Shown: positions 31,257-45,200 of the stretch, piece by piece
Layout of the letters: each line of letters begins with the position of its first letter
Position numbering within the stretch: position 1 is the stretch's first letter
NCBI GenBank assembly: GCA_026168455.1
Contig: CM047428.1
Coordinates: 20,922,759-20,986,758, forward strand
Length of the DNA stretch: 64,000 nt
Direction: 5' to 3'
Origin: Theocolax elegans
Lineage: Eukaryota; Arthropoda; Insecta; Hymenoptera; Cerocephalidae
Translations under genes and position numbers: made by a program
Notes under the pieces: generated by a model
Told to the model about the DNA's origin: nothing
The model's database searches: none
Seen by the model: the letters and a program-made list of their open reading frames with translations, nothing else

Positions 31257-31290
31257 GACGTTTCGGACGTTTTTAACCGTCCCTTTTCAG
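31257..31290 (-). ncRNA. Diverged hammerhead-like motif (second Penelope family)
   Basis: The reverse complement reads CTGAAAA, G, stem GGACG/CGTCC, GAAAC, GTC. The stem is perfect, but box I is CTGAAAA instead of CTGATGA, so cleavage is doubtful. The flank resembles a Penelope terminal region. No protein part is nearby. Confidence 0.45.
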
Positions 31291-31307
31291 GGCTATAAAA
31301 AACAGAT

Positions 31308-31379
31308 CATCGAAAAAACACTATTAAAGTTAATAATATTAATCATCGAAAAAACACTATTAAAGTTAATAATATTAAT
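31308..31379. repeat. Tandem duplication, two 36-bp units
   Basis: The 36-bp unit starting CATCGAAAAAACACTATTAA occurs twice in direct tandem, exactly. Confidence 0.85.
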
Positions 31380-33131
31380 TAATAAGTATTAATAATAATA
31401 AATTAATACTATTATATAAATATTTATAAAATATTTATGTTTATACAGTATCTTTTTCGTTATATATCACCCAAAAAATAACAGTTTTGTGTAGCCAATA
31501 GATACAAAACTATATAACCATTGATTAATTTTTATATCGCAATCACCAATAAACCTAAAAATTCTTATTTTTTTATTCGGTATATTTTTTGTCCTAAAGA
31601 ATTAACGTATATTAATAAAAACAGCGGTGTTAAAAAACAACATAAATTTATACAAAAAAATTATTATTATTGAAACACTTTAAAATTATTATTATTAGGT
31701 TAGTTTCAAATTATTATTATTAAAAATTTTCATCATCACCACTAAAAATCATTTTTGTAATAATAAAAATAAAATTACAAAGTAAAATATTATGCAAAAA
31801 TACGAAACATTTGAATAAAAAAATCTTGAATGGAAATACAAGTGAGAACCACTGATGTTAATTAAATTAATAATTTACCCAAAATTCGAAGATTAACATG
31901 TATCTTTGCTGACGTAGGATTTGCAATTATTATGTTACTTTGTTTAAATGTTTTCTTTTGAAATGTTAATTTTTAGTGAAACTGGTAGACTTTTCAGCCG
32001 GCAATATTACCACAAGAAATTTGAATTATTTGAAATATGTTTTAACACTTTTTATTATTTTCAAGCAATTATGTTTTTTACTGAGAATTACTAAAAAGTG
32101 GCTTTATCTTATAAACCCGAAATACTCAATTTCTAATGGGGTTCATCGATAAAGAAAAGAAAAATATGATAATCTTTTTTATGTTAGGATATTTTAATTT
32201 GATGCGCATTTGATGATAATGTCCATTAAATATTCATTAAATAGTTCAGCAATTTTATTAATTTGTGCACCTCTCTCAATTCTGTCCAATTATACAGAAT
32301 TTTTTTTCTGGCGGTAATGTAAAAAACAGTAACAAATTGGTTTTGTAACCTCTATATATTTAATTTAGTTAAATGACACTCCAATAAGTACTACTTTACA
32401 TAGTAATTAATCAAATTTTGTAGTTGGATCCGAGAGTTTTAAAAGTAACCTTTTTTTATAGCTTTTGTAGGAGTAACATCAGTTGGTGTACAGTCCAAAA
32501 CAAAATAACCCAATATGAAGTTTAGTTGAGATAATTTTGATTTTGTCCCTACGTAATTCTATCCCTTCTTTTTCTATTGAGGATGATTTTTCTATGAGGT
32601 AGCTCAATGACCTTTACTCTTAATCTACCTAAATATCATCCCTGGATTTTACAAGATCTTTCAAATTTATCTTACAATTTGCATAATTTTTCGAATGTAT
32701 GAGTTAAGGCACATTCTATGATGTGTAACAATTGTGCATGTGCTACAAATTATACAGAAATTAAAAATTAAAAACTATATTTGCAGAATTAAATACTGAA
32801 ATCTGTAATCTGTAATCCGTACGGACTCCCCTTAATGACTTGGTTCATAATGTGGTCCTGAATACCATTTATGAAGCTCTGTAAAGTTTGGATGAGACGG
32901 ATTATTGTTTTTTTTTATTTGATTGCTAATTCGATCAACCCTGAATATCGCGCCTGAAGATCCAGATCAGTATCGTTAGTAACCTTAGCTCGCCCGTCTC
33001 TTCGTATTTCAAGAATCTCCTTGGGAAGTTCCCTCTGTTATTAGAATAGTCTATGAGTATCCAATAATCCAATAATTTAATAAATGAACAATCCAATATA
33101 TAATGTAGGTACCCCAAATGTCCAACAATAC
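31380..33131. other. AT-rich region without gene
   Basis: No coding region, RNA gene or clear element seen. Words like CCAATAAT recur near 33050-33130. Confidence 0.5.
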
Positions 33132-33926
33132 CCCCAATAGACAGAGTTGCACAGACAAAACTTCGTTAAAACTTGCTACACAATTTTTGAAAACAACTTG
33201 TGTTAAACTTGCTAACAAGACATTACATAATAGTGACGTGTACCTAAATTTTATGTAAAATTGTTAAAAAAAGTTGCAACAAATAATTGTTATAAATTTG
33301 CTAACGAATAAGGACGCAGATTTAGATTAATTTGTTATTTAACTCTGCTGCACGAGTTGATATAATTTTGGTATATATTTGCTAAGAAATATATCATAAT
33401 CTGAGAAATTCTTTTTCAGCAAATTGGTAGCAAAATTAAATCAATAAATGCTTACATAGTGCAGTATATTGCAACAAGATTTGATGATAATTTGTTGCTA
33501 TTTTGCAATCATGAAAATAATAATTTCAATGTATTTTTTATTCAAGAAAATCTGTGTTTTTGTGAAGTATTTCAAGTTTTGTTACTTTTTTTGCAATTTT
33601 AAGAGTCTAACACATTTACTAGTTGTGGCGATGCGACGTGCGATCTAGTTGCACAAAAATAATATAAGTATTCTATTATATTTACTTAAAATATTATTTC
33701 AACAAAATAAAAGCACATTTATAGCAATACTTGCTATTTAAAAAGTAATAATTTTATGCAACAATTGACTTTAATCTTATATAAATTTGCTGTCACTATT
33801 TTCATGTAAATGATTTGAAGCAAATTTATAATAAATAAGGACTTACATTGACGCAAATTTTGGATAAACAGGTACAAATTTTCTTTGCAAAGTTGCTGTC
33901 AATTTGCAATCATATGTCTATTGGGG
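33132..33926. mobile_element. Possible MITE with CCCCAATAGACA ends
   Basis: CCCCAATAGACA at the left and TGTCTATTGGGG at the right form 12-bp inverted ends about 795 bp apart. The interior has many TTGC(T/A)A words. No clear target duplication. Confidence 0.45.
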
Positions 33927-36900
33927 ACCATATACACTCCCCACGACATGCTTTTGCGCACCCAACGAAAAGATGTCAAGGAATTGTTTTATTGCTCAGT
34001 AGCAAAATGTCGTAGCACAAAAAACCCAACAGTATTCGAAAGAGCAGATTAAAACCTTCGAAAAATGATTTTATCAAATTTAAAAAATTAAAAATTAAAA
34101 TTTTTAGACATATTAAAAAGAGTCCTTTTTTGAACCGCTGCAGATTTCGTTTTCACTAAACCAAGTGTCCAACACACCAATAGCACATTGATATACACAT
34201 TGTCCTAATTGTACAATAATACCGAATAACTCAATAATCCAATACCCCAATATATCTTATATCCGAATAGTACAAGGATACCTATAACCCAATTGTTCGA
34301 CAATACTCAATAACCCAATAAATTTTCAATACCCAACAACTCAACAACCCAAATGTCTCGCAAAAACACGTTAATACCTATATAAATAATGCAGTGAACA
34401 CTATAAAGTATTGGTTATTATGGTTATTAAATTAAGATAAAAATTTTCCATCTATAAATGATTAATGAATTATTGAATTATTGAATATTATTGGCTGTTA
34501 CTGGGTATTATTGGGTAATAAGTTAATGATTGGCCATTAAATACCGGTACGTTTTTCACTTCATTTGTCGTAACGTACATGCGATCTTTTTATTGCACAT
34601 AGTTCGCACCTTTTCATGATAATACATGTAAGTAACACTAATCGAAATTTACTCTTTTACAAAAAATACAAAGTCACATAAATCAACATTAATTACACAA
34701 AAATTACAAGAGCTTCAAAAAATGTATTAATAAAAACAATCAATTGCACACATGAATAGGTATAAATAGCAACATAATATTATATGAAAGAAATAATCGT
34801 TATTGTATATATTTATAAAAATAATGTTTCAGGTTTTTTTTTTGTAAAATGTTAAGATCGACGACGTTACATGAAAAGAGAAGGAGACGAATATAATTAA
34901 AAACGGTTGCTCTTGATGCGCGAATGTGTATACCTGGAAATATTGTTACGCAATCGCATTGTGAAGTATATATAGATAACGTGTATAAGTATATATATAT
35001 GTACGTTTAGACATTCATAACTGATTTTGTATGGAGGTATCGTTCTTCTTTTTTTTTTGTTAACTCTGAGTGAAGAGTAAACAGTCGATTAATCCTAAGA
35101 GGCGAGTAAACATTTTACGTTGGATATTACCATTTAACCGAATGTATAGGTTCGATTATAATTCGGGTTTTTTTAATTAGTCGACAGACTTTGCAAACTT
35201 ATTTTTTATTTCTCTTTTTAATTATTGGAAGTTTACGAAAAAAAAAAAATATTAATTTCGTCTTAGTCGCTTGAGCTGCTGAATGTTTTTTGGTATATGT
35301 GGTCGAAATTTTTAGGAAGTAAGTATTTGTTGATTTTTTTTATTTTGTTTTCTTTCGGAAATTTTTTTTATTGTTATTGAATATAAAAATTAATATAGAT
35401 GACTTTCCGGTTTTCACTTTTCTTTTTCGCTAATGTAATAAAGTGAATGTGTGTATTAAAAATTACAAGAGAAATTCAGGTTACTAATTATTTATACTCA
35501 ATATCTTTTTTTAAAAAGTGTAATTTCATTCGTAAAGATTACCTGTCTACAAATAAAATTAATAGATAAATTTTAATATTTTTTATGAAAAAAATGAAAA
35601 AAAAAACGAAAAAGAAAACTAAAAGTAAGTTAATTTTGGTGAAAAGCTAGTAATATTCAATTGAAAAATATTAATGAGTAAATCTATACGTAAATCTCAC
35701 ATCAACATAAAAAATTTAGTTGGTAAATATTGATTCTTTTCATGAGGAAAAAGACAACAATACCAAGAGGAGATTTAATTCTAGTTTAAAGAAATCTATT
35801 AATACTCAACGATTTTCCAATTAAAAAAATGAAATTCATTTATATATGTTTAAACGACAACAAATACTAGTAGAAAAATGTCGTTAAAAATGGATTTTAC
35901 ATCAAGAAAATAATAGAAAAGAAAATAGTACAAGTTAATTTTTTAAATGTAAGTATTTGACAATGAATTATCAAAAAAATGATTCTTTTTATTCGAAAAA
36001 TTTAATAGGAAGTAATAGTTTAAAAAGGATTATCAAAATTTCACATTTTTTACAGGAAGACTATTTGAATTATGAAAAAACTCAATAAAACAATATACTT
36101 TATTGTAGAGCACGCATTTGTAAATTTTATGTAAACGAAAACATTAATAGGTAATTTTAATATTAATTAATATTAATATGTATTAAGTTTTTACACCACG
36201 AAAAAACTCAAATGAAAATAATAGAAAAAAAACTAAAAATAAGTGAAGTTAGTATCATTGACGTAAATTTGTAAGATTCGAAACTATACTCCTACTGAAA
36301 AAAATTAATTTTTAAAACTTACACCAAGAAACTAAATTAGAGAAAAAATAGTTTATTTTTTACTGACAAATAAAATTTCATAAAGTTAATTTTTGTTAAT
36401 ACAGTATTAATATACACAATATCTTTTTAATCGAAAAATAGTAATTAAAAAGTTTATTTGTTTAATAACATGAAAAAGAATTAAGTAACAATGATCTTTA
36501 TTAATGAAAAAAGTGAATATACCTATATAGAAAAGCATTAAAATAATAAAAAAATCCAAATAACAGGAAAACTTCATTTTTATATTTACAAAACAATTAA
36601 ATAATAACCTATTTCGAATTAAAAAATAGTAAACGTATGTACATTCATTCATAAATATATTTGGGTGGAGTCTGATTTATTGTTTCGAATGTCAAAAATT
36701 AGAAATGCATTTTTATTATTTAGAACCAAGAGAAATAGAAAGATCATCATTTCGAAAGTAATGTATTTTTCAGTATTTACATATTTGTACCGAATATTCG
36801 AATTTTATAGTGCATAGAGAAATAACTTTATAATATTTGTCTATTAACACCTTGATAACAGACAATAATGTAGAAAATTATTGATCTACTATTTGGAATT

Positions 36901-37844
36901 CGAAATATCGCACCTAATACAAAATAACTAACTGATGATTTTATTAGTTTCAAAATATGATTATTCTATTTTCTCGGTTTGAAATAATAAAAAAGTTACT
37001 CTAATCTTTTAAATTCGAAATATCACACACATTTTGAATGAACCTTTGACAAATCGGACCCCACCCATACATTTGTGAGTAAACTTTTTTCCTAATGTAA
37101 AAAAGTGAAGAAAAATCTTCCTAAGAAAGATAAAATATATTTAAAAGGAATTAATGAACAACATTTTATCAATAGAAATTCGTAAATATCTATTCCAAAG
37201 TTTTGTTACAAAGAAAAAGTACTGATATGTATAAGCATTCTTTTATTTAGAAAAAAATGAAAACAGTAAAAATGAACATTATAAAGTAAAAAAAAAAAAA
37301 TAAAAAATAATAAAATACTCAATGATAAATTATATATACTGAAAAAATTATTTTTTAATAATTAACTGTTATTGGCTTAATAAATTAGTTAAAAAATATT
37401 CCTTCGCAAATCACATAACAGTGAAAAAAAAGATAGCAAGTTAAAATGTTTTCTATTCTAATAAAAACAAATAGATACTTATATCAGAACAGTTAATGTC
37501 ACTTGAAAACCATTTACTTATAATAAACCATTCGTTTGAAAGATTTGACAAGCGTTATCCTTTACAACTACAAAAATATGATAGCAATAATAAAAAATAA
37601 TCAAAAACGCATCTTTCTCCAATCATAAAATAGTAAATCCATTCAGGAATCGCAGATCAACAACAACAAATAATAATGTCTCTCGAGCAATCTCGTATAA
37701 TTGATACATAAACACGGATAAAAATCGTACTAGATCGCCGTATACATAATGTGGTCCCTTCAAGGCCGATGATCGCGTGCGCATGGTCTTGCGCAAACAT
37801 TTGATTTTTCCCTCGATGACTCATGATCCTTCGACTCCAAGTTT

Positions 37845-37879
<35 letters not shown>

Positions 37880-39242
37880 TAGATTTCGAGTCAAAAAATT
37901 TTTTTTTTCGCACACAGGGGCTTTCCGGTTAGCCGGTTCAAGGGTGTGCGTGAATAGATGGGTCAGGTGTATGTATATATACGGTTCCATGGAAAAACCG
38001 TGGACGCAATGCATGAGGTATGTATAGAGAAAGGTGTATACATTCTTTTTTCTTTGTTTGATTGTGGGCAAAGGATTAGGCAATAATTGCAGTATGGTGT
38101 ATTGCAATAAGCTGCTATATTTAATTAAATTTTATCGTTCGCTTCTCTTAATTATACCGTGTATATATATATACGGACTATCGGAGTTTGATAAAAGAAA
38201 ATCTGTGTTAGTTTTTTTTTTTATAATTTATATCGTTACGATTTTGTCGTAGAAGTAACTTTTCGTTAATATAATTATACAAGGAAAAATTTTTTTTTTA
38301 TGTCATTAGCCAATTTTTTTTTATTAAATGAAAATCTTTGTGAATTCAAGTTCGTGTATTTTTTTAATAATTAGTGATTTATTTTGCATTTATACAATTA
38401 TTTACAAAAATGTTGAAACGGAATCTTTTGTTTTTTTTTGGAAACTCGTGTAAAGAATCTTATTATAATATGTACCTATAGGAATAGAATAAAAGAAATA
38501 CAATTTTTGATTGATTTTTACGTTTTTATGTTTTTAATTTGTTCGTTGTTTTTTCATATTTCACGTTTTTTGAAAACTCGCATTTTTTACGTTCTTCAGT
38601 TGTTTTTGAATTGTCTTTTTTGTACTTTTAACACTTTATCTTGTGTTTTTTACATTTTCGGTTTTTTGCATTTTTTTATGGTGCATACTGTTTTTTTGTT
38701 CATTTTTTGGGTTTTTTTTCTGTATTCTTATACAATTTTCTGTTTATCCAGTCTTTTTCTACTAAGTATTTATTTTTTTATTATTTTTTTATTTAGCTTG
38801 ACTGCTCTTTTACAATTTTTTTCATTCTCTTTCTATAAATTATTCTCTGCTTTTTGTATTTTTTCGTTCTTTTTTTCTAATCTTTAACAACTCATTGCAT
38901 TGTTTTTTGCCTCTTTTTTTTTAAACATTTTGCGCATCCTTATGTGTAATAAAAACCAAAAAATCCTCTTATTTTCTCAAAAATTAAAAAAAATTCTAAT
39001 TGTTTTAAAAATTAAAAGAGCGTGTCGCTTCTGTACACCTATAATATATACCCATATGCAAAGTACAATCGGCATTCAAATAATTCAAAGTCCAACAAGA
39101 ATTTTCATGTAAATAAAAGAAAAAATCGATTCACACCGTGGGTAAATTTATAACGAAAAAATGAAAAAAAAAAAAAAAAATTCAACATACATCCATACAT
39201 ATGATAAGTGAATATACACGGCAAGTGCCGCAGATGAGAAGG
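33927..39242. other. Long AT-rich intergenic region
   Basis: No gene supported. It holds degenerate CCAATAATAC-type repeats (34140-34360), CA and TA microsatellites (about 37845-37875) and long A/T tracts. Open frames here are low-complexity Phe/Leu/Lys runs. Confidence 0.5.
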
Positions 39243-39279
39243 TATAAATCGGCGGTACGTAAAGATTCATAGCTCAGTT
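39243..39279 (+). promoter_or_regulatory. TATA-Inr core promoter, probably of CLIP protease 1
   Basis: TATAAAT at 39243-39249 and an insect Initiator TCAGTT at 39274-39279, with the +1 A at 39276, about 33 bp downstream of the TATA. A good splice donor (CAG/GTAAAA) at 39376/39377 and an acceptor (GATTCGCAG) at 41164 would give a non-coding first exon (39276-39376) joined upstream of the ATG at 41218. This assignment is inferred. Confidence 0.5.
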
Positions 39280-41217
39280 GATCCGCGCACCTCTGCGCGC
39301 GCGCGTATATTTCTTTTATTTTCGCGTGCGACCGTACGCTACAAAAAAATCAAAAAATCAAAAAAATCTTAACCAGGTAAAAAACAATAATAGTAGTACC
39401 AATAACGCGGGTAAAAGTGAAAACTGTGATCGGAAAAGAAAAAAAAGAACCAAATCGTCCTTCAAATTTTATAATACACACACACACATATATATATATA
39501 TATTTTTTCCACTCGTAATGTAATTAACGTTACGAGACTCCTAGGATTCCATCTATCTGACGTAGGCCCGCAAACGTGAAAAAGAAAAAATAATTATATA
39601 TATATATATATATTATTTCTCTGCGGTGTGTAAAGTAAAATATAAAAAAGCGATATTAATATATTTTCCGAGACACTCGGCTCGAGACAGTGGTAATGAA
39701 ATATATATATATGTATATATACGTGTGTATTATTTCTGTTCTTTCAGTCAAAGTGTATATATATGAAAATGAATGTGCGCGGGCCGCGACCGGTTGGGCA
39801 AACCGAATTAATAAACCGAGATAACGCGATTCAATTGATGAATGCCAATTTTTAAAAGTTGGGGATTCTATATATCTATACGTCTGTCTTCGTTTTTTCG
39901 GCTTCTCACGGAAAAAAACGTGATGTCACTCGTGTCTCTCCGTGTGTGTGTGTGTGTTTGTTTGTACAATCACGACGAAAAATTTTCTAAGGTTTTTTTT
40001 TTCTGCTTTCGAGCGCTAATAAGTAATATACGCGTATAATCGCTCGCAAATGAGAAATATAAAAAAATACCATGGAACGAGGGGAATCCCAAAATTCCGA
40101 GGAATAGTGTTTGTGTTTTACTTCTTCTTTTTTCTTGTACTCGTTTTATTGAAATGTACGATGTGATTTTGTGATTGTGTTATTTTTATTAATTTTTGCT
40201 TATTTTATAGAATTTTTAGTTGAAATTGAAATTGTTTTTAGGTAGAAAATATAGTAGACATTTAAAAAAAGTCGATCGGAAATGGCTGGTTATTAGGTAT
40301 ATATCAAATTTTTCATATCGGATTCATTTAAAGGTGGTCAAATTTCTACTAGGGATGATCGAAAGAATGTTAATTTTTTGTTTGTCAATGATTTGCATGT
40401 TTTCAATAAAGTTTGATTCAGATTGATCAAACAATAACACTTTTTTTTCCTAATAATTTCTATTTAGAATTTACATTTATTGTTTCTAATAATTTATATT
40501 AGAAAAATACATGTTATGTTCTTATTAATTTTTATTTAAAAATTACGTGCTTTGTTCCTATAATAATTTCTAGTTAAACTTTACATTTTTGGTTCTTATT
40601 AATTTCTATTTAAAAATTACGTGTTTTTGTTCCTAATAATTTTTGTCAAGCTTTTACGGACTCTATTTCCGAATCTGAATGATCAATTAATTAATTAATT
40701 AATCAAAATATTAATTTTTTCCAATACTAATTTAAGTTTTTTCCGAACGCTATTTATAACGATTAATAATTGCATTTTTTGTACCTTATAATTTTTATTA
40801 AGTTTTTACGAACGCTATTTCTGAATAATCAAAAAAATAATATTTTTTCTTAATAATTCCTAATAAATTTTTACGAATGCTTTTTCTGAACAATCGAAAA
40901 ATTACATTCACTGTTCCAAAAATTCTAAGTTTATTTCCTAAAAGTCTCTAAAGTTTTTACAAACCCTTGCATTAAAAAACAAGTAAATTTTTTCTCCATT
41001 CCTTAAAATCTAACTTTTCGATAAACTTCTATAACTCAAAAAATATCAAGCACTATCGTCCTATCCGAGATACTCAACATCATTACCTCACTACAATTTA
41101 AAACAAAAAAAAAAGAAACTCGTTTCAGTGTATAATAAATGTCATAATCGTTCGGGATTCGCAGGAGCATCGACGAGCGAGAGAGCGAGACGGAGAATAA
41201 AAAAAAACCCAAACAAG

Positions 41218-42141
41218 ATGCGTCTCGTTCTACCAATTTTCCTACTTGGATTTACCATCCTGCAGTGGAACAAGGTTTCAGCGGAAGGTCAGTATACACA
41301 TCGAATTTGGTAACGCGCACTTTTTTTGTTAAAAAAAAATAACCTGTTCCAAAAAAAAAAACAAAATACGGTCAAGGTCGTATCGTTTACGTGATTCGAT
41401 GTTACGATTGAAAAAGTAAAAAAAAAATTTTTTTCTCACGGGAATTAGAGAGGATACATTATTTCTTCTTTTATGCAAATCTGAATAAAATAGACGATGT
41501 ATATATACGTGTACGTTTTAACGGTGCGATCGTGGGATACGTACGAGCGATAAGTGTATACGAAAAGAAAAAAAAAAGGAAAACAATATATGTATATATA
41601 TGTACGTTAAAAATTATTACGACTGAGATAGTTATAAATGTGACATTATTTATATGTTTTTTTCGTTTCAACGATTCGCGTGTAATCTAGTCTTTGACAA
41701 ATTGGACGATTCATTTTTTTCTTTGAAATCATCACGTATTGAGTGTGGGCGATAATTTGGAAGAAGAATAAAAATTTTTTAAATACATATACGAATGACG
41801 CGGTATAGTAAAATTGAAGAGCGAATTCTTTGTTCGAAAATTGAAGTTGAAACAATTTTGTTCTCCATTCACACGTTTCGATAACGAACAAGAAGTAATA
41901 TTATCTATATTGGCGGTCGTTTTCGAAAATTACGAAAATTTGCAAATAATTTTTTAACAAAAGGAGAAGAATGGATGTATACAAAAAGAGCAATGCGAAA
42001 AATTAATTGGAAAGCAGACGCAAATCAACAATTTACTTGCCAATCTAAATCTTCCTTTTTTTAAGAAAACAAAAGATATTCGATCGTATATATAATAAAA
42101 TTATATAATCTAAAATAAAGAAAATTAAACCTTAAATATAA

Positions 42142-42204
<63 letters not shown>

Positions 42205-45200
42205 CGTATAAATATTAAAAAAAACTATAAAAAATATAAATTACACAATTTGCATATTTAGAAAACTTAAAGAGAACCTTAATGGTATAAAAAATTACTC
42301 TACCTAAATAATATATCGAAAACCTAATGTAAAATAAAATATAAGTACACTAAACCTAATTTAAACCTAAATGCACGATACCGACCTGAGTATTATAATA
42401 CATGTAGAAATAATCTTAATATAAGTAAAATAAACTTAATATTAAGCTAAATGCAAGATATCAACCTAAATATTACAAAATATAAACCTAAAAATAAGAA
42501 ACATAATAATTAAAAAATTAATCGAATATATACAAATTAATCGTAAATATTGAAATAAACCTATTAAATATATATTACATAATTACAAAAATAAAAAAAC
42601 TAAACCTAATAGGTATAAATCTGAACATAAATATTACAAAATACATAAAAATCCAAAAAATATAAAACCAAATAAAAATTACATATCCTCGCACTATTGT
42701 AAAAAAATGAATGACTACACTTTCAGGAGAAGCATGCAGCAAAGCGGCAAATCAGGCGTCAGGTGTGTGCATCAACATGAAACGATGTACCCCGTATTTA
42801 GCAATTTTGCAAAAACACGGTGCGGCGGCCGGTGATTATTTACGTAGTACTCTCTGTTACTACGACGGTGACGAGCCGATCGTCTGTTGTCCAAGTAACA
42901 ATCCAAATCCAAATCCAACGCCAACTCCAGTACCTGCAACCAATTCCACGTACGGACCACTTTACGCACCGGATTGCGGATACAGTAATGCCAAACATTC
43001 GAGAGTCGTTGGTGGAATACCCGCCGAGCTTGGTAATTATTATCTTTTAAATTACGCGTGTATTTCGTAAGCGAGCACTGATTATTGTATTGTAATTTAA
43101 TAAAAAAAATGTATATATGGGAAAGTACTCAAAAGTATGAGTAATTTCGTGTTTAAAGTATATACGTGTGTACTCTTATATTTTAAGACACTATAGAAAT
43201 ATGATGTACACTTGTACATTAAGCATATGCTATAGTTACCAATTACACAAGTACTTAAAATGGTATTTTACGTACCCGTAATTAAAAATTTGAATAAATA
43301 TACGAGTAATTTAAAATATGTTTTTAATTATACTTATTTCATATTTTCATTGTAAAATGGAAAACGCATTTATATTTTTACGTTTGAACAGTACTTTGTA
43401 TTGGTATTGAAAATAGAAAAGTGTAATTAATTAAATAGTTATTAAAAAAATGAGGTCCGGAAATAAAAAGTGACTGACTAACAAAAAGTATTTTTACTCC
43501 CTAGGTAACAAAATACAATTTTATATCTTTAAAAACAATAAATTGAATTTTAAATATGTATGCACTCCAATCGATTTTATTCATCCTGTTATATATAAAA
43601 ATTCAATTGTCGCTAGTACAAATACTACTTACTATACCTAATATGCAAAATGTATAATAAACAATCGTTAAAACAGTAGTTAATTTAAAGATACTTTAGC
43701 TTAAAAAGCGGAATAATAAATTATTTGTAATTAATAACAGGTGCATGGCCATGGATCGTCGCCCTCGGTTACAAGAATAAGCAAAAACCAACTCAACCAA
43801 AATGGTTGTGCGGTGGTAGTTTGATATCGCGACGTCACGTATTGACCGCAGCTCACTGCGTGTACAATCGTTACGATCTTTATCTAGCGCGATTGGGTGA
43901 CCACGATTTGTACAGTGACAACGACGGCGCCAATCCAATCGACGTACCGATCGAACGTGGTACCATACATCCAGGATACAGTGCTGTTAATTACGTCAAC
44001 GACATTGCTATTCTCAGGCTAAAGCGGGAAGTTACGTTTACTGGTGAGTGTTGGGTAAATATTATGTTGAATGATATTTATTGATTGTATATGATGTTTT
44101 CCTTCTTTTAACAGCGGCGATACATCCGATTTGTTTGCCATTACCACCCGAGATTAAAGATCGAAATTACGTTAACAATTTCCCGTTTGTTGCTGGTTGG
44201 GGTTCGCTGTATTTCCGTAAGTGTGAATTTAAGTGTATCTTTATTGGGTATTGCTGGGTATTATTGGGTACATTAGGTATTATCGGGCAATACTTGGTGG
44301 TATTGAGTATTAAAGGGTATTAATTGGAAATATTTGATTATTGCGAATTTTTGGATATTTTTTAATGTTATTGGGAATTATTGGGTAATTTTGAGTATTA
44401 TTGGGTATGTAATACACTATTATTAGTCTTATTGCGTATTGTACGGTTATTTTTGGGTATTCATAGGTCACTATGGATTATTGCATATTCCGAAATTATT
44501 GGGTAATGTTAGGTATTATTAGGGTATTGTTAGATATTTGGAGATTAGGAATTCATTGAGTAATTTATAATATCTTTGGTTATTATTGAGCATTTATTGG
44601 GCATTATGGATTATTGTATATTTTTAGGTATTATGAGATCTTTTGGTATTATTGGATATTGTTAAATATCTGGGTACTATTCGATATTCATTGGGCATTG
44701 TGAATCATTGCGTATTTTTGGGTATTATTTTGATAATAGTGAATACTTTTGGGTAATATTGGGCATTGTGGGTTATTGGAAATTACTGGGTGTTCATTGC
44801 AGGCATTATAGATATTGGGTATGATTTGGTATTGTTGAGTTATTGAGTTGTATAGGAGTGGTGGGTTTTTTGCTGATAGAATTTCATACGATTTACGTGA
44901 GTGTAAAAATAATTATGGGTATTATTGAATAATATTGGTTTTAATATGTTAGTGAGTATTGCTGGAATATTGAGTTGTCAGTGATTGAGTTTTATTTTGG
45001 AAAAGTTATTGGGTTAGTATTCTTGTCAGTATTATTGTTTTAAGAGCGTTAAGTTAATTGTTTTCCATTTATAAGTGGTTAGAGTTTATAGTATTTCTGC
45101 TAGTGTATAAAGCATTGGTAGTTATTATTAGGTATTATAGGGTATTTTTGGGTATTATTGGGTTATTGAATAGTAAGCGTGATAGTAGTATCTTTAATCA

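Noticed and set aside
38438..38887. 149-codon plus-strand frame rich in Phe, Leu and Ile
   Set aside because: It arises from T-rich low-complexity DNA; no domain, no splice context, and similar frames are expected by chance here.
31380..41000. Hidden host gene in the long AT-rich interval
   Set aside because: No frame shows domain motifs or consistent codon use with splice sites; only the core promoter near 39243 is convincing.
42241..42660. AAACCTAA-like words suggesting telomeric (CCTAA)n sequence
   Set aside because: Copies are scattered and degenerate inside intron 1 with no tandem run; more like local cryptic repetition.
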